Below the pieces are notes generated by a model. The model ran no database searches and had not been told where the DNA came from. It saw only the letters and a program-made list of their open reading frames with translations. From the NCBI GenBank assembly GCA_947502885.1, contig CANNBP010000007.1, positions 124,001 to 188,000 of the forward strand: a DNA stretch of 64,000 nucleotides, in the 5' to 3' direction. The position numbers and the translations under genes were made by a program. Shown piece after piece: positions 44,302-53,847 of the stretch. How positions within the stretch are numbered: the stretch's first letter is position 1; every line of letters begins with the position of its first letter. Origin of the DNA: an uncultured Aquimarina sp. (GTDB lineage Bacteria; Bacteroidota; Bacteroidia; Flavobacteriales; Flavobacteriaceae).

Positions 44302-44852
44302 TGAAAAATCAGAGAGAAATAGTATCCGTTGTAGTGTCAGATAAGATAAGATTGCAATATCAAACCGAGTTTGAAAATTGGCAAGAAAGAATAATTTCAG
44401 AGCTTGAGCAATTTGAAGGATTCATTAGTGTATCTTCTAAAAAACTAGAGAGCCCCCATAATGAGTATTTTACCGTTTTTCAATTTGATTCAAATCAAAA
44501 TTTACAAAAGTGGTTGGATTCTAGTGTATTAAAAAAATATCTTTTTGAAGCAAAACAGTATACTTTACTAGAACCAAAAATTAGTTTTCATGAAGGGTTA
44601 GAGCTCTTTTTTAATAAAAAAGAAGCTTCATTAATACAGCCACCATTTTACAAAAAAGTACTACTAGGTATTATGGCAGTATATCCTTTAATTCTTATAG
44701 TAGGAAAGCTATTTCATAGGTTTATTCCTGGATTTAGTCAATTACCTTTTGAAGCAGGGTTGTTTTTTGAAGTAATAGTTGTTTCGACATTAATGACTTA
44801 TCCAGTTATGCCTACACTTTCAAAATGGCTTCGTTTTTGGCTATTTAAGTAA
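44301..44852 (+). CDS. ABM-domain protein with C-terminal membrane helices
   Basis: The 183-residue protein has an antibiotic-biosynthesis-monooxygenase (ABM) type alpha/beta domain (about 1-100), with FENWQERIISELEQFEGFI and a W-L-DS-S helix, then two membrane helices (about 127-147 and 155-176). ABM domains may act on small aromatics or sense heme-like ligands. The fusion with membrane anchors is uncommon in my experience. The start overlaps the porin stop by one base (TAATG). Confidence 0.75.
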   Translation: MKNQREIVSVVVSDKIRLQYQTEFENWQERIISELEQFEGFISVSSKKLESPHNEYFTVFQFDSNQNLQKWLDSSVLKKYLFEAKQYTLLEPKISFHEGLELFFNKKEASLIQPPFYKKVLLGIMAVYPLILIVGKLFHRFIPGFSQLPFEAGLFFEVIVVSTLMTYPVMPTLSKWLRFWLFK

Positions 44853-44884
44853 AGAGAATAAGATATAAACCAAAAGAAAATAAT

Positions 44885-45472
44885 ATGAAAATTATCATTT
44901 TTGGAGCAAATGGAAGAGTAGGAAAAGAACTCGTTACACAGCTTTCTGAGAGACATCAAGTTGTTAAAGTAGGCAGAAGTTCTGGAGATATACAAGCAGA
45001 TTATACCGATCATCAGTCAATTACAAATATGTATAATCAAGTAGGGTCATTTGATGCCTTATGCTGCGTTGCAGGAAGAGATTCTGATTTTGTGGATGTT
45101 CAAAAATTAGAATTACAACATTTTAAATCAGGTGTAGAAAGAAAACTATTGGGTCAAGTGAGGTTAGTTTTAGAGGGGTTGAAATATATTAATGATAAGG
45201 GGTCTTTCACTTTAAGTAGTGGCTATCTTAATCATTACCCTAATGTATATAGTATAGCTACAAGCCCGTTTAATGCTTTTGTAGATAATTTTGCAGAATC
45301 TATGGCTCCCTATCTTTTGAGGGATATCAGGTTAAATGTAGTAAGTGCTGCGCCTATTGTTGATGAAGCAAAATATGGTCAGGTTACGGCAGAAATGGTG
45401 GCTAGAGAATATGTAAAAAGTACAGAGGGCAATATATCGGGTAGTGTCTTTAAAATATGGAATATGGAGTAA
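44885..45472 (+). CDS. Short-chain dehydrogenase-like NAD(P) protein
   Basis: The 195-residue protein has an NAD(P)-binding motif GANGRVGKEL (about residues 7-16) and the shortened fold of SDR relatives, SSGYLNHYPNVYSIATSPFNAF carrying a Ser/Tyr region with no clear YxxxK. It resembles the short-SDR type (COG0702/ short chain dehydrogenase YeeZ-like). It is 32 bp after the ABM gene. The substrate is unknown. Confidence 0.75.
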   Translation: MKIIIFGANGRVGKELVTQLSERHQVVKVGRSSGDIQADYTDHQSITNMYNQVGSFDALCCVAGRDSDFVDVQKLELQHFKSGVERKLLGQVRLVLEGLKYINDKGSFTLSSGYLNHYPNVYSIATSPFNAFVDNFAESMAPYLLRDIRLNVVSAAPIVDEAKYGQVTAEMVAREYVKSTEGNISGSVFKIWNME

Positions 45473-45675
45473 AAGTGTATTCGTGATTTTGGAGAAACTA
45501 TTGAAGTATTTAATACCTAATTATTTAAAAAGGATAAAAAATTAGAAAGACTTATAATTTATTCCAAGAAAACAATGTCCCTCTTGCAAAAAAAAACAGT
45601 TAAATTATATCGCCTCTCAAATACTTTTTACAAATTGTATTTTTACCATTTTCTTTCATCTAATAAAGAGTATAT

Positions 45676-47016
45676 TTAAAAGTTTTTGTTCTTTTTTATG
45701 TTATTAGCACTTCGAATATAACTAGTATCCAAAACAACTTCTTTGAGGTTTATTGCTCCCGGTTCTTTGGCTTTATCTACTATAATCGATAAGTCTTCAC
45801 GTTCTAGTATTTCCTTAATATCATCAAATTCATCGCACCAAACTTCTTCCTGATGTTTATCTAGGTTAGCTGTTCTTTCATTTTTTCTGTTCTCATCGGC
45901 AACAACACGTGCTTGTATACGACTTAGGTTTTTTGGACTCATGAATTCTACTCCATAAAGCGAATTTTTTGCTTTTTTTACAACCAAGCGACCATTTTCT
46001 ACCCACGCGGTTTCCATAGAATCATTAACCTCATAACCAGCATTTTTAAGCGCTTTTTTAATGGCGGCACGCCTTGTTTCGATAATTATCTTTTGTGATT
46101 CTTCTTCATATAAACGACTTGCTCTTTCCAAAGCATCCTTTAACTCGGTTACATTATTTGATTTTAGCAGTTCCTTCCATTTTGCAATAAATTTCATTTC
46201 TATTGCTAATGTTTCTAATTGCACTATAGCATTATTAAGCGCTTCTTTTACTTCTATTAGTTCTGATTGCGTTTTAGTAAATGTTGCTGCTTCTATAATG
46301 AGTGAATCTAATAAAAGAGGATAATTAGCTTCCTGATCATTAAGATCGGTGCATCGCTGCATAAACTCCTGTATTTTATCTTGAGAAAACTCCTTGACAT
46401 ACATTTCTTTTAAAGTACTTTCTAATTTTTTAAGTCGTGATAACACTTTAGGTTGTTTTAACCCCCAATCTTTAACAGAAAGCAAACTATTACCTGCAGA
46501 TAATCGTTTTTGTATTTCTATTTGCTCACCTGTTAATTTTTGTTCATTAAAAGCAACATCCTTTAGGACTTGATAAAGTTCATCTACTTTTTGACTGTAC
46601 CTCTCCATTTCCGTTTCTGAAAGTACGGCAGGTTCTTTAAAATCTTCAAATTCAATATTCTTTTTTTGTAATAAAAACCTTAACTCATTGTGTGTACTCT
46701 TCAGGTTTTTATAGGTTTCCCATTTAGAAGCTCTTTTTTTTACAACCTTTTGTACGAGGTTTTTCTTTTCTTTTTCTAAGTATCGTATCTGGTTGGGAAT
46801 CTCGCGTTCTATTTTTAAATAATCCTTCTCCGAAATGTTTTGATAATGTTGTAATGTTTCTTCTAACGCGGTTATTAAATTTTCATCTAATACCTCATGT
46901 TGCGAAGCATATTTTTTAACATCAGCAACTTTACTTCTTAGGCTCGTAAGCCATCTTTGTTTAATTAGTTTCCTTTCTTCGGGAGTAACTATTCTTACTA
47001 CTTTTGGACCACTCAT
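45676..47016 (-). CDS. Coiled-coil protein, last gene of the kinase-helicase operon
   Basis: The 446-residue protein begins MSGPKVVRIVTPEE, an N-terminus I associate with a scattered family of bacterial conflict-type loci (memory, not a search). The middle (about 15-330) is almost wholly helical and rich in Glu, Lys and Leu. The end contains a small alpha/beta region (AIKKALKNAGYEVND, then AWVENGRLVVKKA). There is no enzyme motif. It begins directly at the stop of the 2064-residue gene and is therefore the last gene of the unit. It could be an adaptor, trigger or effector scaffold. Confidence 0.8.
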   Translation of the reverse strand: MSGPKVVRIVTPEERKLIKQRWLTSLRSKVADVKKYASQHEVLDENLITALEETLQHYQNISEKDYLKIEREIPNQIRYLEKEKKNLVQKVVKKRASKWETYKNLKSTHNELRFLLQKKNIEFEDFKEPAVLSETEMERYSQKVDELYQVLKDVAFNEQKLTGEQIEIQKRLSAGNSLLSVKDWGLKQPKVLSRLKKLESTLKEMYVKEFSQDKIQEFMQRCTDLNDQEANYPLLLDSLIIEAATFTKTQSELIEVKEALNNAIVQLETLAIEMKFIAKWKELLKSNNVTELKDALERASRLYEEESQKIIIETRRAAIKKALKNAGYEVNDSMETAWVENGRLVVKKAKNSLYGVEFMSPKNLSRIQARVVADENRKNERTANLDKHQEEVWCDEFDDIKEILEREDLSIIVDKAKEPGAINLKEVVLDTSYIRSANNIKKNKNF

Positions 47017-50000
47017 TTATATTAAATTTAAGGCATTTTCTATGGCTTCTTTCAATCTGTTTTTTTCACCTTCTGTTTCTTGAAGCCATCGGTATGATGT
47101 TGTTCTATGTATAACAGGTATTGATTTTTTAAGAACTTGGGGACGCCACAATTCTCTATATCTGGCATTTCTTAGTAATTCATTATTTGGTGGATCACAC
47201 TCAATACCAATCACAAACCTACCGCTTTCTTTATCCTGAATAGCCAAGTCTACATAGAAAACATTGTAATCGCTATTCTCAACCGTATCATAGCCTAAGC
47301 TTTTTATATAATTTTTAACCGTATTTTTGAAACCATCGTTTTGCAGTACAATGCTCTCATAACTACTTGCTACCGAAAGTTTATTTAGACTTTTGTTTGC
47401 TGCCTGAATTTGTGCATTAGAGTGGGTTTCGGCAAAGTTCAAATAGCCTTGTATATAATCTCTTGGTTTGGAGGGAGACCTTCCTGTAGACAACATATCT
47501 GAGATATCTTTAATAGGCATAGAGGTTACGATAACTACTTTGTGTCGGGCTCTGGTAATTGCTACATTGAGTCTTCTTTCACCGCCACGATGCCCCAAAG
47601 CACCAAAGTTTCGACGAAAGACTCCATGTTTATTATGCCCAAATGTAGTGCTGAATAAAATCATATCTCGTTCATCTCCTTGCACATTCTCTACATTTTT
47701 CACAAAGAACCCCATGTCTTCTCCATCCTGTTGTTTGCTTCTCTCTTGGATAAGCATTGCCATGAAATCTTTATCGTTTAGTGCTTTTTCTTCAATTTTT
47801 TCCTCAATAAGTTCAGATTGTTTTTTATTGAAGGTAACAATACCTGTGCTTAACCTTTTGTTTTCGGGTAACTGCCAATGATTATATAAGTATTCAATCA
47901 AAGTGTCTGCTTCGTCTTGATTTGTCTGTTCATTGTAAACACCATCTACCCTAATGACTTCTAGAGGTTTAATTTTTTCTATTTCATTCACAGGATGATA
48001 AGCTGGAATATGTAATTGTCCACTATAAAATGCATGATTAGAAAAATTAATCAGCGCTTTATACTGTGAACGATAATGAATTTGGAGTGTAGTGGTAGGC
48101 AATACTGTTTTGGCTAAAGTCAATAGATCAGGGGAATCTTTTACTTCCTTTTTATTCCACGCATCATAATAATTCGCTAATTCTTCTTCAGAATTATCTT
48201 CACTTAGTTCAACATTGACTCCATCATCATCATCCATATCGATTTTATGAGCAAAGAAACCTGTTGGTGGCATCTGTTTTTCATCTCCGCTTATAATTAC
48301 TCTTTTGGCTCTATAAAGAGAAGGAATGGCGTGTTCGACTAACATTTGAGAGGCTTCATCAAAAATAACCACATCAAACATACCAGCTTGTAGTGGTAAT
48401 GATTGAGAAACAACCTCTGGACTCATCAACCATATTGGTCGTACATTCATTAGACCAATTTCTTCTCCTAAATGGATAAACTCTCTAAGCTTTTTATAAT
48501 TCTTCCCTCGTAGTCTAGTGATAGCATTCCATTGAGGTTTAGTGCCTATAGTATCAAAATCGTAATTAAGATTTAGTATTTTTTTATTTTGCTCTTTGAT
48601 ACTTGATAAAAATTGATCTAATGACCTTACACCACGTTCTATATCTTTTTCAGCCATAAGTAGAGCGGGTGCACCTTTTTCTATACGTTGTTTCCACCCA
48701 AGTAGCCCCTCGCGTCTAATCGTTTTTTTAATAAGCGCGCTCCAACTATCAGAAGGGAAATTTTGAATTTGATGGTCATATTTTCTAAATAATGCTAACA
48801 ACTTTAATGTATTGCCAAGGTACTTTTTATTCTCTAATCGTATCCTGAACTTTTGATAAGGAATAAAGTAATCCATATCAATCAACATCTTTTCTAGAAT
48901 AGTTATGTCAACATCATTATTTTTAATATGTTCCTCAAACTTTTGGTGACTTGTAGAATCTAACCATTGAGTAAGTGAGGTTAATTTTTTATGAGATGCT
49001 TGTCTAATTTCATATCGTGAGTTGGCTTCTTTTAAATGGTGAATGAATACTTGGTATTCTTTACTGCTTCCTGTTTTTAGCAGATTTCGAGCTTCGTTTT
49101 TTAAAGGACAGCTTTTCAATGCTTGTGCTAAAGCAATTGTTTGCGATAGTTCATAAGATATACTACCCATTTTTACGGAGAGGAGTTTATCTTCAAAAAT
49201 TGGTTCAAACTCAATAGCTAACTTTTTCAGTTGTAACTGATATTGATCTCGATAATCTCGAAAAGAAATTTCGTAAGCCGACGCAATTTTTAGTTGATTT
49301 ACGTGTTCACTTTTTAATTGAAGTTGATATGTTTTCAATATTTTTTTTAACCTGAAATTATAGATCCATGATAAGGGATTAAGTATCTTGAATTTTGATT
49401 TTTTTAAATAATAATCACAAGTTCGTATAACTTTTTCTAACTGTTCATCAGACGACTGTTTTAACCATTCTGTGAATTGCTCATTTTTTTGGCTTGTAAT
49501 CAGTTTTTGTAAAGATTCTAAAAGTTGAGTCAGGGTATCTGATATGTCTTCGGCTATTGATTTTTTATTAAATTCATCATAAATCAAATCAAACCAATTT
49601 TTCGCATTTTGTGCTTCTACATTGGTTATTTTTAGGATGTTTTCTTCATTTTCATGTAGCCATGATTTATAAAATTGTGCTTTTGCATTGTCATAAATTC
49701 CAGAGGTTTGTTTTATACATGCTACTCTTTTTTCTTCGACTTCGTAAAAGTTTTTTAAGCCATCATAAATGGTATTTCTAGTAGCCTCATCATATTGTGT
49801 TATTTGAAGGTTGATTAAACTATTTTCTTCATATTTTGAAGGCATCCAGTCATTTATCAATACGCTAATTTGTTCTTCTAGCATATTCAACTCGTTAACT
49901 GTATTGTTTTCTAGGTAGTTTCTAACTTCTGGGGCATCAATGTAACTTTTTGTTTGAATTTCAATAAGCCTAGACAAGATGTTACGATAACTTATCCCTG

Positions 50001-53000
50001 AAACATCATCCAACTTATGTATTTGTTCTGATAAAACATTTAGCTCAGTCTCTATTCTGTCTATTTGTTGGGTTAAATTCTCTCTCTTGCGTTTAATTTC
50101 TTCAAAAGAATCCTGGTGCTCAATTTTGTTGAGATGATGGGATACCTGTTCTCTGATACTTTGAATAATATGCTGTCTATCCTTTGTGATATCTGTGATA
50201 GTTAGCGCTCTATTTTCTATATCAGCTGCTTCCAACCGTTTCATTATTACTTGGATGGCTGCTCTTTTCTGAGATACAACTAATACCTTTTCTTTTCTGC
50301 CAATGCAATCAGAAATAATGTTTACGATAGTTTGGCTTTTACCAGTTCCGGGAGGACCTTCTATAACAACTCCTGGATTTAGGCGACTTTGCATTACGGC
50401 TTTTTCTTGAGAAGGATCTATAGGCACTACGGTGTATCGGTCCTTTTCTGAAATAATCGAATCATATGTTGTAATTTCTGGTGTATTTATTTTCAAAATG
50501 GATTCCATTGCAACATCCGTATGCGGTAGTTTTTGAAGCAAGCGTAGATCTTCGCTGATGGCTTGTCCGGTAAAATTAGCATTGAAGAATACTGCAGAAC
50601 AATGCAGTTGTAATCCTACTTGTTTTAATTTGTAGGTTACTTCTGGGTGCGAAGTAAGTTCTATGCCATTAGATTGAATATAAGACCCAAAGGCATCCAT
50701 TACCTCTGTGATACTTAGTGTTTGTCTACCAAGAATTTCTTGGTAGATTTCTTTTATCCTCTTGTATTGATCTTCTTCCAATGTGCTAGAAAGTGCTGGA
50801 TTTAGCCTAACCTCTTCACGAATTTTATCAAAACCAACTTCTAAGGTTGGTGCAGCTCGGTTTTTTAACTCTAAGGCTACAGGCCACAGAAGAATGGGGA
50901 GTATGCGTGGTCTATGGGCTGTTTTTACTTGACTAATTAAAAATGGGAAACCCAAATATAAGGACTCTAAGCCTGTGTCTCTTTTATAATTAGCGGCTTT
51001 TAAGAGCATACGTCTTGTCCTATATTGTAAGAGCGGGTTTTTGCTAAAACTCATTGGGTCTACCCTTTCTATATCAGAAGACCTATTGATGATGATATGT
51101 ATTAATTTTTCTGAAGGTTTTAATGAAGTGCCTAATTCATTGATATCTATACGAGCAGAATGTTTAGAGATAATCAATCTTACCAAAGGCCCTCTGGAGG
51201 ACGCATATATTATTTTCTTTTCAAAGAATTGTAATAAACTAGAAGCATACTCATGCTTTGGAGGTGTTACCCATTCGTTTTTAGGAATTGATAGACACAA
51301 TACAGACTGTAATAAAGAAAGTCTCTTTTGTATTCTAAAACGGTCTGCCCAGCGATTTAACGATTCATTAGTACTCTTAGAGAAGCCTTCTAGATGATTG
51401 TTTAGTAATTCGTATATCTCTATTCTACGTTTTGTTAGTATGTCTTTGTAAAATGTTATATCTGGCTCTATGTTAATTTTTTTAGCCAAACCTATAGTGT
51501 CTTCAACAAGTTGGTCTAAAGGGATAAATTGTTGTCGTTCTGCACTTACGATAAGGATTAAATCTTCTTCACTTAATCTAATATCTCCTATTAGGTCAGA
51601 TAGAGCAATGTTTCTTGCATCTGGGTAAATTTGACGTAGCAAATCCATTTCAGATTTCAGTCTTACTTTAGATGTGCTAAGTGTATTTATTTTAAACTTA
51701 TCCTTATCTATAGTAATTTCTAGGCTTTTGGCTTTCTGTATTATATTTTGTCTTCTTCTTTTTAAATGTACCAACCATTTTTCTCGATTGATGCTGTCTA
51801 GGTAATCGGGGATTTCTCCATCTATCAGTTGTGATGCAATAATTGGGTTGCTTAATAGCCAGGCAGGGATAATGATTTGACCTCTCCAAGTTAAGGGCAA
51901 AGCATCATTTAATTGCATCAATGCTAAGGAAAATCGCCATTCTAAATCAATATCTTCTTTAGAACGAAGGTTTCTTATAGAGGAACTTATGGTGCCTTCT
52001 CCAAGAACCTCTTTTACCCAATTTGAAATTTTTCCAGACGTAAATAACTCTAATCCTTCATTCCAATTACTTTCTTCAGCTGCAGCTAGGGCAAAGTAAC
52101 TTAAATTGGTGTAGGTCTCATCACCAAGTGTAATTTTTGTCTCTTTCTTTTGTTCTAATCCTATGGAGAATTCTATTGGGGGAGTTATATGTTCTTTTTT
52201 GAGCCATTTATCTACCTCTTCCCAATGCCAACGCTTTAAAGGGTCTCTGCATAACAGTCCTTTAAGTAATAACAGAAATCTTTCATTTATATTTGTGGGC
52301 AATTGAACACCTCTTGTAACCAGATGAATCATGAAGGCTTTATCGTTGATATTCTCAAAGAATGTACCTTTGGTAATCTGCTCCAAAACAATCATTCCTA
52401 AACTCCACCAATCAGAAGCAGGGCTTATACCACCGATAATAGCTTCAGGTGCTGTATACCTTGTAAGTTCTAAAGGTGTATCGGTATCTAAATCATAATC
52501 AGACAAACGAGCTGAACTAAAATCAATAATTACTAAATCAAAGTGTTCTTGGTCTCTGATGAGTATGTTTTGTGGACTTAGATCTCGGTGTCGCATCCCG
52601 ACTTCAGAAAAATCTCGAAGAGCTCTTCCTATTTCATCAACCAATTTTTCTATTTGATTTTCATCAACATAATCAAAGGTATCCAAGGCACCTCCCTTTA
52701 TTCGTTCGGTGACTTCAAAAAAGCGATTGTCCCAATATCCCGTTTTAATTATTACAGCGACATGATCAACATCAGCCTTTTGCAATACATTGTAGATAGC
52801 TTTATCGGGCTCACAATTTTCATGATATAAGGTTAAAAAATAAACTTCTTCTTGATCATTTTTGACTAAAAAACACTCTTTGGTGGCTTGTGTGGTTTTT
52901 ACAGTTTCTATTACTGTATATTCATCAATGGATTGTATTACTTCCTCTTCTGAGGTTATAGCAGTTTCTTGGATATCTGCTCCACACTCCATGCACATAA

Positions 53001-53211
53001 AATCTTGCGCTTCTACTTCATGTCCGTTTTCGCAATATCGTTTCTTTTCTTCTTGAGCTTGACTTAGAATTTCAACGCTTCCTCCAACGGGTGTTTGTTT
53101 GACATTCATCAATAACCAACTGCATGTACCACTATCAATGGTATTTTGGCAATACATCTCATTAACAGGTCTTTCGCTATCACATGCGGGGCAAATTCTT
53201 ATATACTCCAT
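47017..53211 (-). CDS. Zinc-ribbon/Ser-Thr kinase/SF1 helicase/PD-(D/E)XK fusion
   Basis: The 2064-residue protein has four parts. Zinc ribbons use C7, C10, C21, C30 and C60, C73, C76. A protein kinase-like domain (about 95-340) has HRDLSPQN at 208-215, DFS at 230-232 and SDWWSLG; the beta-3 Lys of the VAIK motif is not evident (VYFLTLY instead). A large helical insert (about 340-920) precedes an Upf1/Dna2-like SF1 helicase: Walker A GPPGTGKS at 952-959, DEAS at 1618-1621, IISGDEKQMPP, IHYRSQ and VAITRARHK. A C-terminal segment (1975-2050) has D1988 and E2004-C-D2006, like the MTES_1575 branch of PD-(D/E)XK nucleases. This recalls MkoA of the Mokosh system, but with added parts. It should act on nucleic acid in the cytoplasm. 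Confidence 0.85.
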   Translation of the reverse strand: MEYIRICPACDSERPVNEMYCQNTIDSGTCSWLLMNVKQTPVGGSVEILSQAQEEKKRYCENGHEVEAQDFMCMECGADIQETAITSEEEVIQSIDEYTVIETVKTTQATKECFLVKNDQEEVYFLTLYHENCEPDKAIYNVLQKADVDHVAVIIKTGYWDNRFFEVTERIKGGALDTFDYVDENQIEKLVDEIGRALRDFSEVGMRHRDLSPQNILIRDQEHFDLVIIDFSSARLSDYDLDTDTPLELTRYTAPEAIIGGISPASDWWSLGMIVLEQITKGTFFENINDKAFMIHLVTRGVQLPTNINERFLLLLKGLLCRDPLKRWHWEEVDKWLKKEHITPPIEFSIGLEQKKETKITLGDETYTNLSYFALAAAEESNWNEGLELFTSGKISNWVKEVLGEGTISSSIRNLRSKEDIDLEWRFSLALMQLNDALPLTWRGQIIIPAWLLSNPIIASQLIDGEIPDYLDSINREKWLVHLKRRRQNIIQKAKSLEITIDKDKFKINTLSTSKVRLKSEMDLLRQIYPDARNIALSDLIGDIRLSEEDLILIVSAERQQFIPLDQLVEDTIGLAKKINIEPDITFYKDILTKRRIEIYELLNNHLEGFSKSTNESLNRWADRFRIQKRLSLLQSVLCLSIPKNEWVTPPKHEYASSLLQFFEKKIIYASSRGPLVRLIISKHSARIDINELGTSLKPSEKLIHIIINRSSDIERVDPMSFSKNPLLQYRTRRMLLKAANYKRDTGLESLYLGFPFLISQVKTAHRPRILPILLWPVALELKNRAAPTLEVGFDKIREEVRLNPALSSTLEEDQYKRIKEIYQEILGRQTLSITEVMDAFGSYIQSNGIELTSHPEVTYKLKQVGLQLHCSAVFFNANFTGQAISEDLRLLQKLPHTDVAMESILKINTPEITTYDSIISEKDRYTVVPIDPSQEKAVMQSRLNPGVVIEGPPGTGKSQTIVNIISDCIGRKEKVLVVSQKRAAIQVIMKRLEAADIENRALTITDITKDRQHIIQSIREQVSHHLNKIEHQDSFEEIKRKRENLTQQIDRIETELNVLSEQIHKLDDVSGISYRNILSRLIEIQTKSYIDAPEVRNYLENNTVNELNMLEEQISVLINDWMPSKYEENSLINLQITQYDEATRNTIYDGLKNFYEVEEKRVACIKQTSGIYDNAKAQFYKSWLHENEENILKITNVEAQNAKNWFDLIYDEFNKKSIAEDISDTLTQLLESLQKLITSQKNEQFTEWLKQSSDEQLEKVIRTCDYYLKKSKFKILNPLSWIYNFRLKKILKTYQLQLKSEHVNQLKIASAYEISFRDYRDQYQLQLKKLAIEFEPIFEDKLLSVKMGSISYELSQTIALAQALKSCPLKNEARNLLKTGSSKEYQVFIHHLKEANSRYEIRQASHKKLTSLTQWLDSTSHQKFEEHIKNNDVDITILEKMLIDMDYFIPYQKFRIRLENKKYLGNTLKLLALFRKYDHQIQNFPSDSWSALIKKTIRREGLLGWKQRIEKGAPALLMAEKDIERGVRSLDQFLSSIKEQNKKILNLNYDFDTIGTKPQWNAITRLRGKNYKKLREFIHLGEEIGLMNVRPIWLMSPEVVSQSLPLQAGMFDVVIFDEASQMLVEHAIPSLYRAKRVIISGDEKQMPPTGFFAHKIDMDDDDGVNVELSEDNSEEELANYYDAWNKKEVKDSPDLLTLAKTVLPTTTLQIHYRSQYKALINFSNHAFYSGQLHIPAYHPVNEIEKIKPLEVIRVDGVYNEQTNQDEADTLIEYLYNHWQLPENKRLSTGIVTFNKKQSELIEEKIEEKALNDKDFMAMLIQERSKQQDGEDMGFFVKNVENVQGDERDMILFSTTFGHNKHGVFRRNFGALGHRGGERRLNVAITRARHKVVIVTSMPIKDISDMLSTGRSPSKPRDYIQGYLNFAETHSNAQIQAANKSLNKLSVASSYESIVLQNDGFKNTVKNYIKSLGYDTVENSDYNVFYVDLAIQDKESGRFVIGIECDPPNNELLRNARYRELWRPQVLKKSIPVIHRTTSYRWLQETEGEKNRLKEAIENALNLI

Positions 53212-53213
53212 TT

Positions 53214-53843
53214 TTATTTTTTCTTAATCACAGCTTGAGTACTTGTGATGTCAACTCCGTTTTGTTTAAAGGTTTTTCCTATTTCTTTCATTCCACCTAT
53301 AGGAATCCCTGCCATCCATATGTTGTTATCATCAAATTGTACATCCAATTTTTTTTCTGGTATGTTTTTTATGTAGTCAGAAAATGTATGCTCTCCTAAT
53401 CTTGTTAAGAAATGAATTTTTTGATTATCACTACCTAACAAAACTTTGGTTTGGCTTTCTTTATAATCATAAGGTTCGGAGATGAGAACGTCTATAAGTC
53501 CTTTAAAGATTTCTTTTTTCTGCTTGAGTTTTTGATAAGGATAACCGCTATACACTAAAACAGATAGGTTGTAAGGTCTTAAAAAACCAAGCAATTCGAG
53601 CAAAGCAGGTTGTTGATCAAAAGGTTCTCCTCCTGTAATGGTTATTCCATCGCAGTTAGGCAACCACTTTTTTAAAACTCTTTTTAGCTCATTTATATCA
53701 ACTAATTTGGTGTTAAACTGCCAGGTGTCTGCAGAAATGCAACCTTCGCAATGTATAGAGCAACCTTGAAACCAGATACCTATTCTTTTTCCGGGGCCAA
53801 GAGTAGTAACTGGAAAATGCATACGTGAAATCCCTATTTCCAT
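53214..53843 (-). CDS. Short radical SAM activase-like protein
   Basis: The 209-residue protein has a CxxxCxxC cluster (C28, C32, C35) in WFQGCSIHCEGC, then GGEPFDQQPALLELL, typical of single-cluster 4Fe-4S radical SAM activases (NrdG/PflA-like). Its usual partner, a glycyl radical enzyme or class III ribonucleotide reductase, is not in the window. It lies 2 bp from the kinase-helicase gene and 4 bp from the ClpB-like gene, so it is an operon member. I infer a modifying or activating role within the system. Confidence 0.85.
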   Translation of the reverse strand: MEIGISRMHFPVTTLGPGKRIGIWFQGCSIHCEGCISADTWQFNTKLVDINELKRVLKKWLPNCDGITITGGEPFDQQPALLELLGFLRPYNLSVLVYSGYPYQKLKQKKEIFKGLIDVLISEPYDYKESQTKVLLGSDNQKIHFLTRLGEHTFSDYIKNIPEKKLDVQFDDNNIWMAGIPIGGMKEIGKTFKQNGVDITSTQAVIKKK

Positions 53844-53847
53844 TAAT

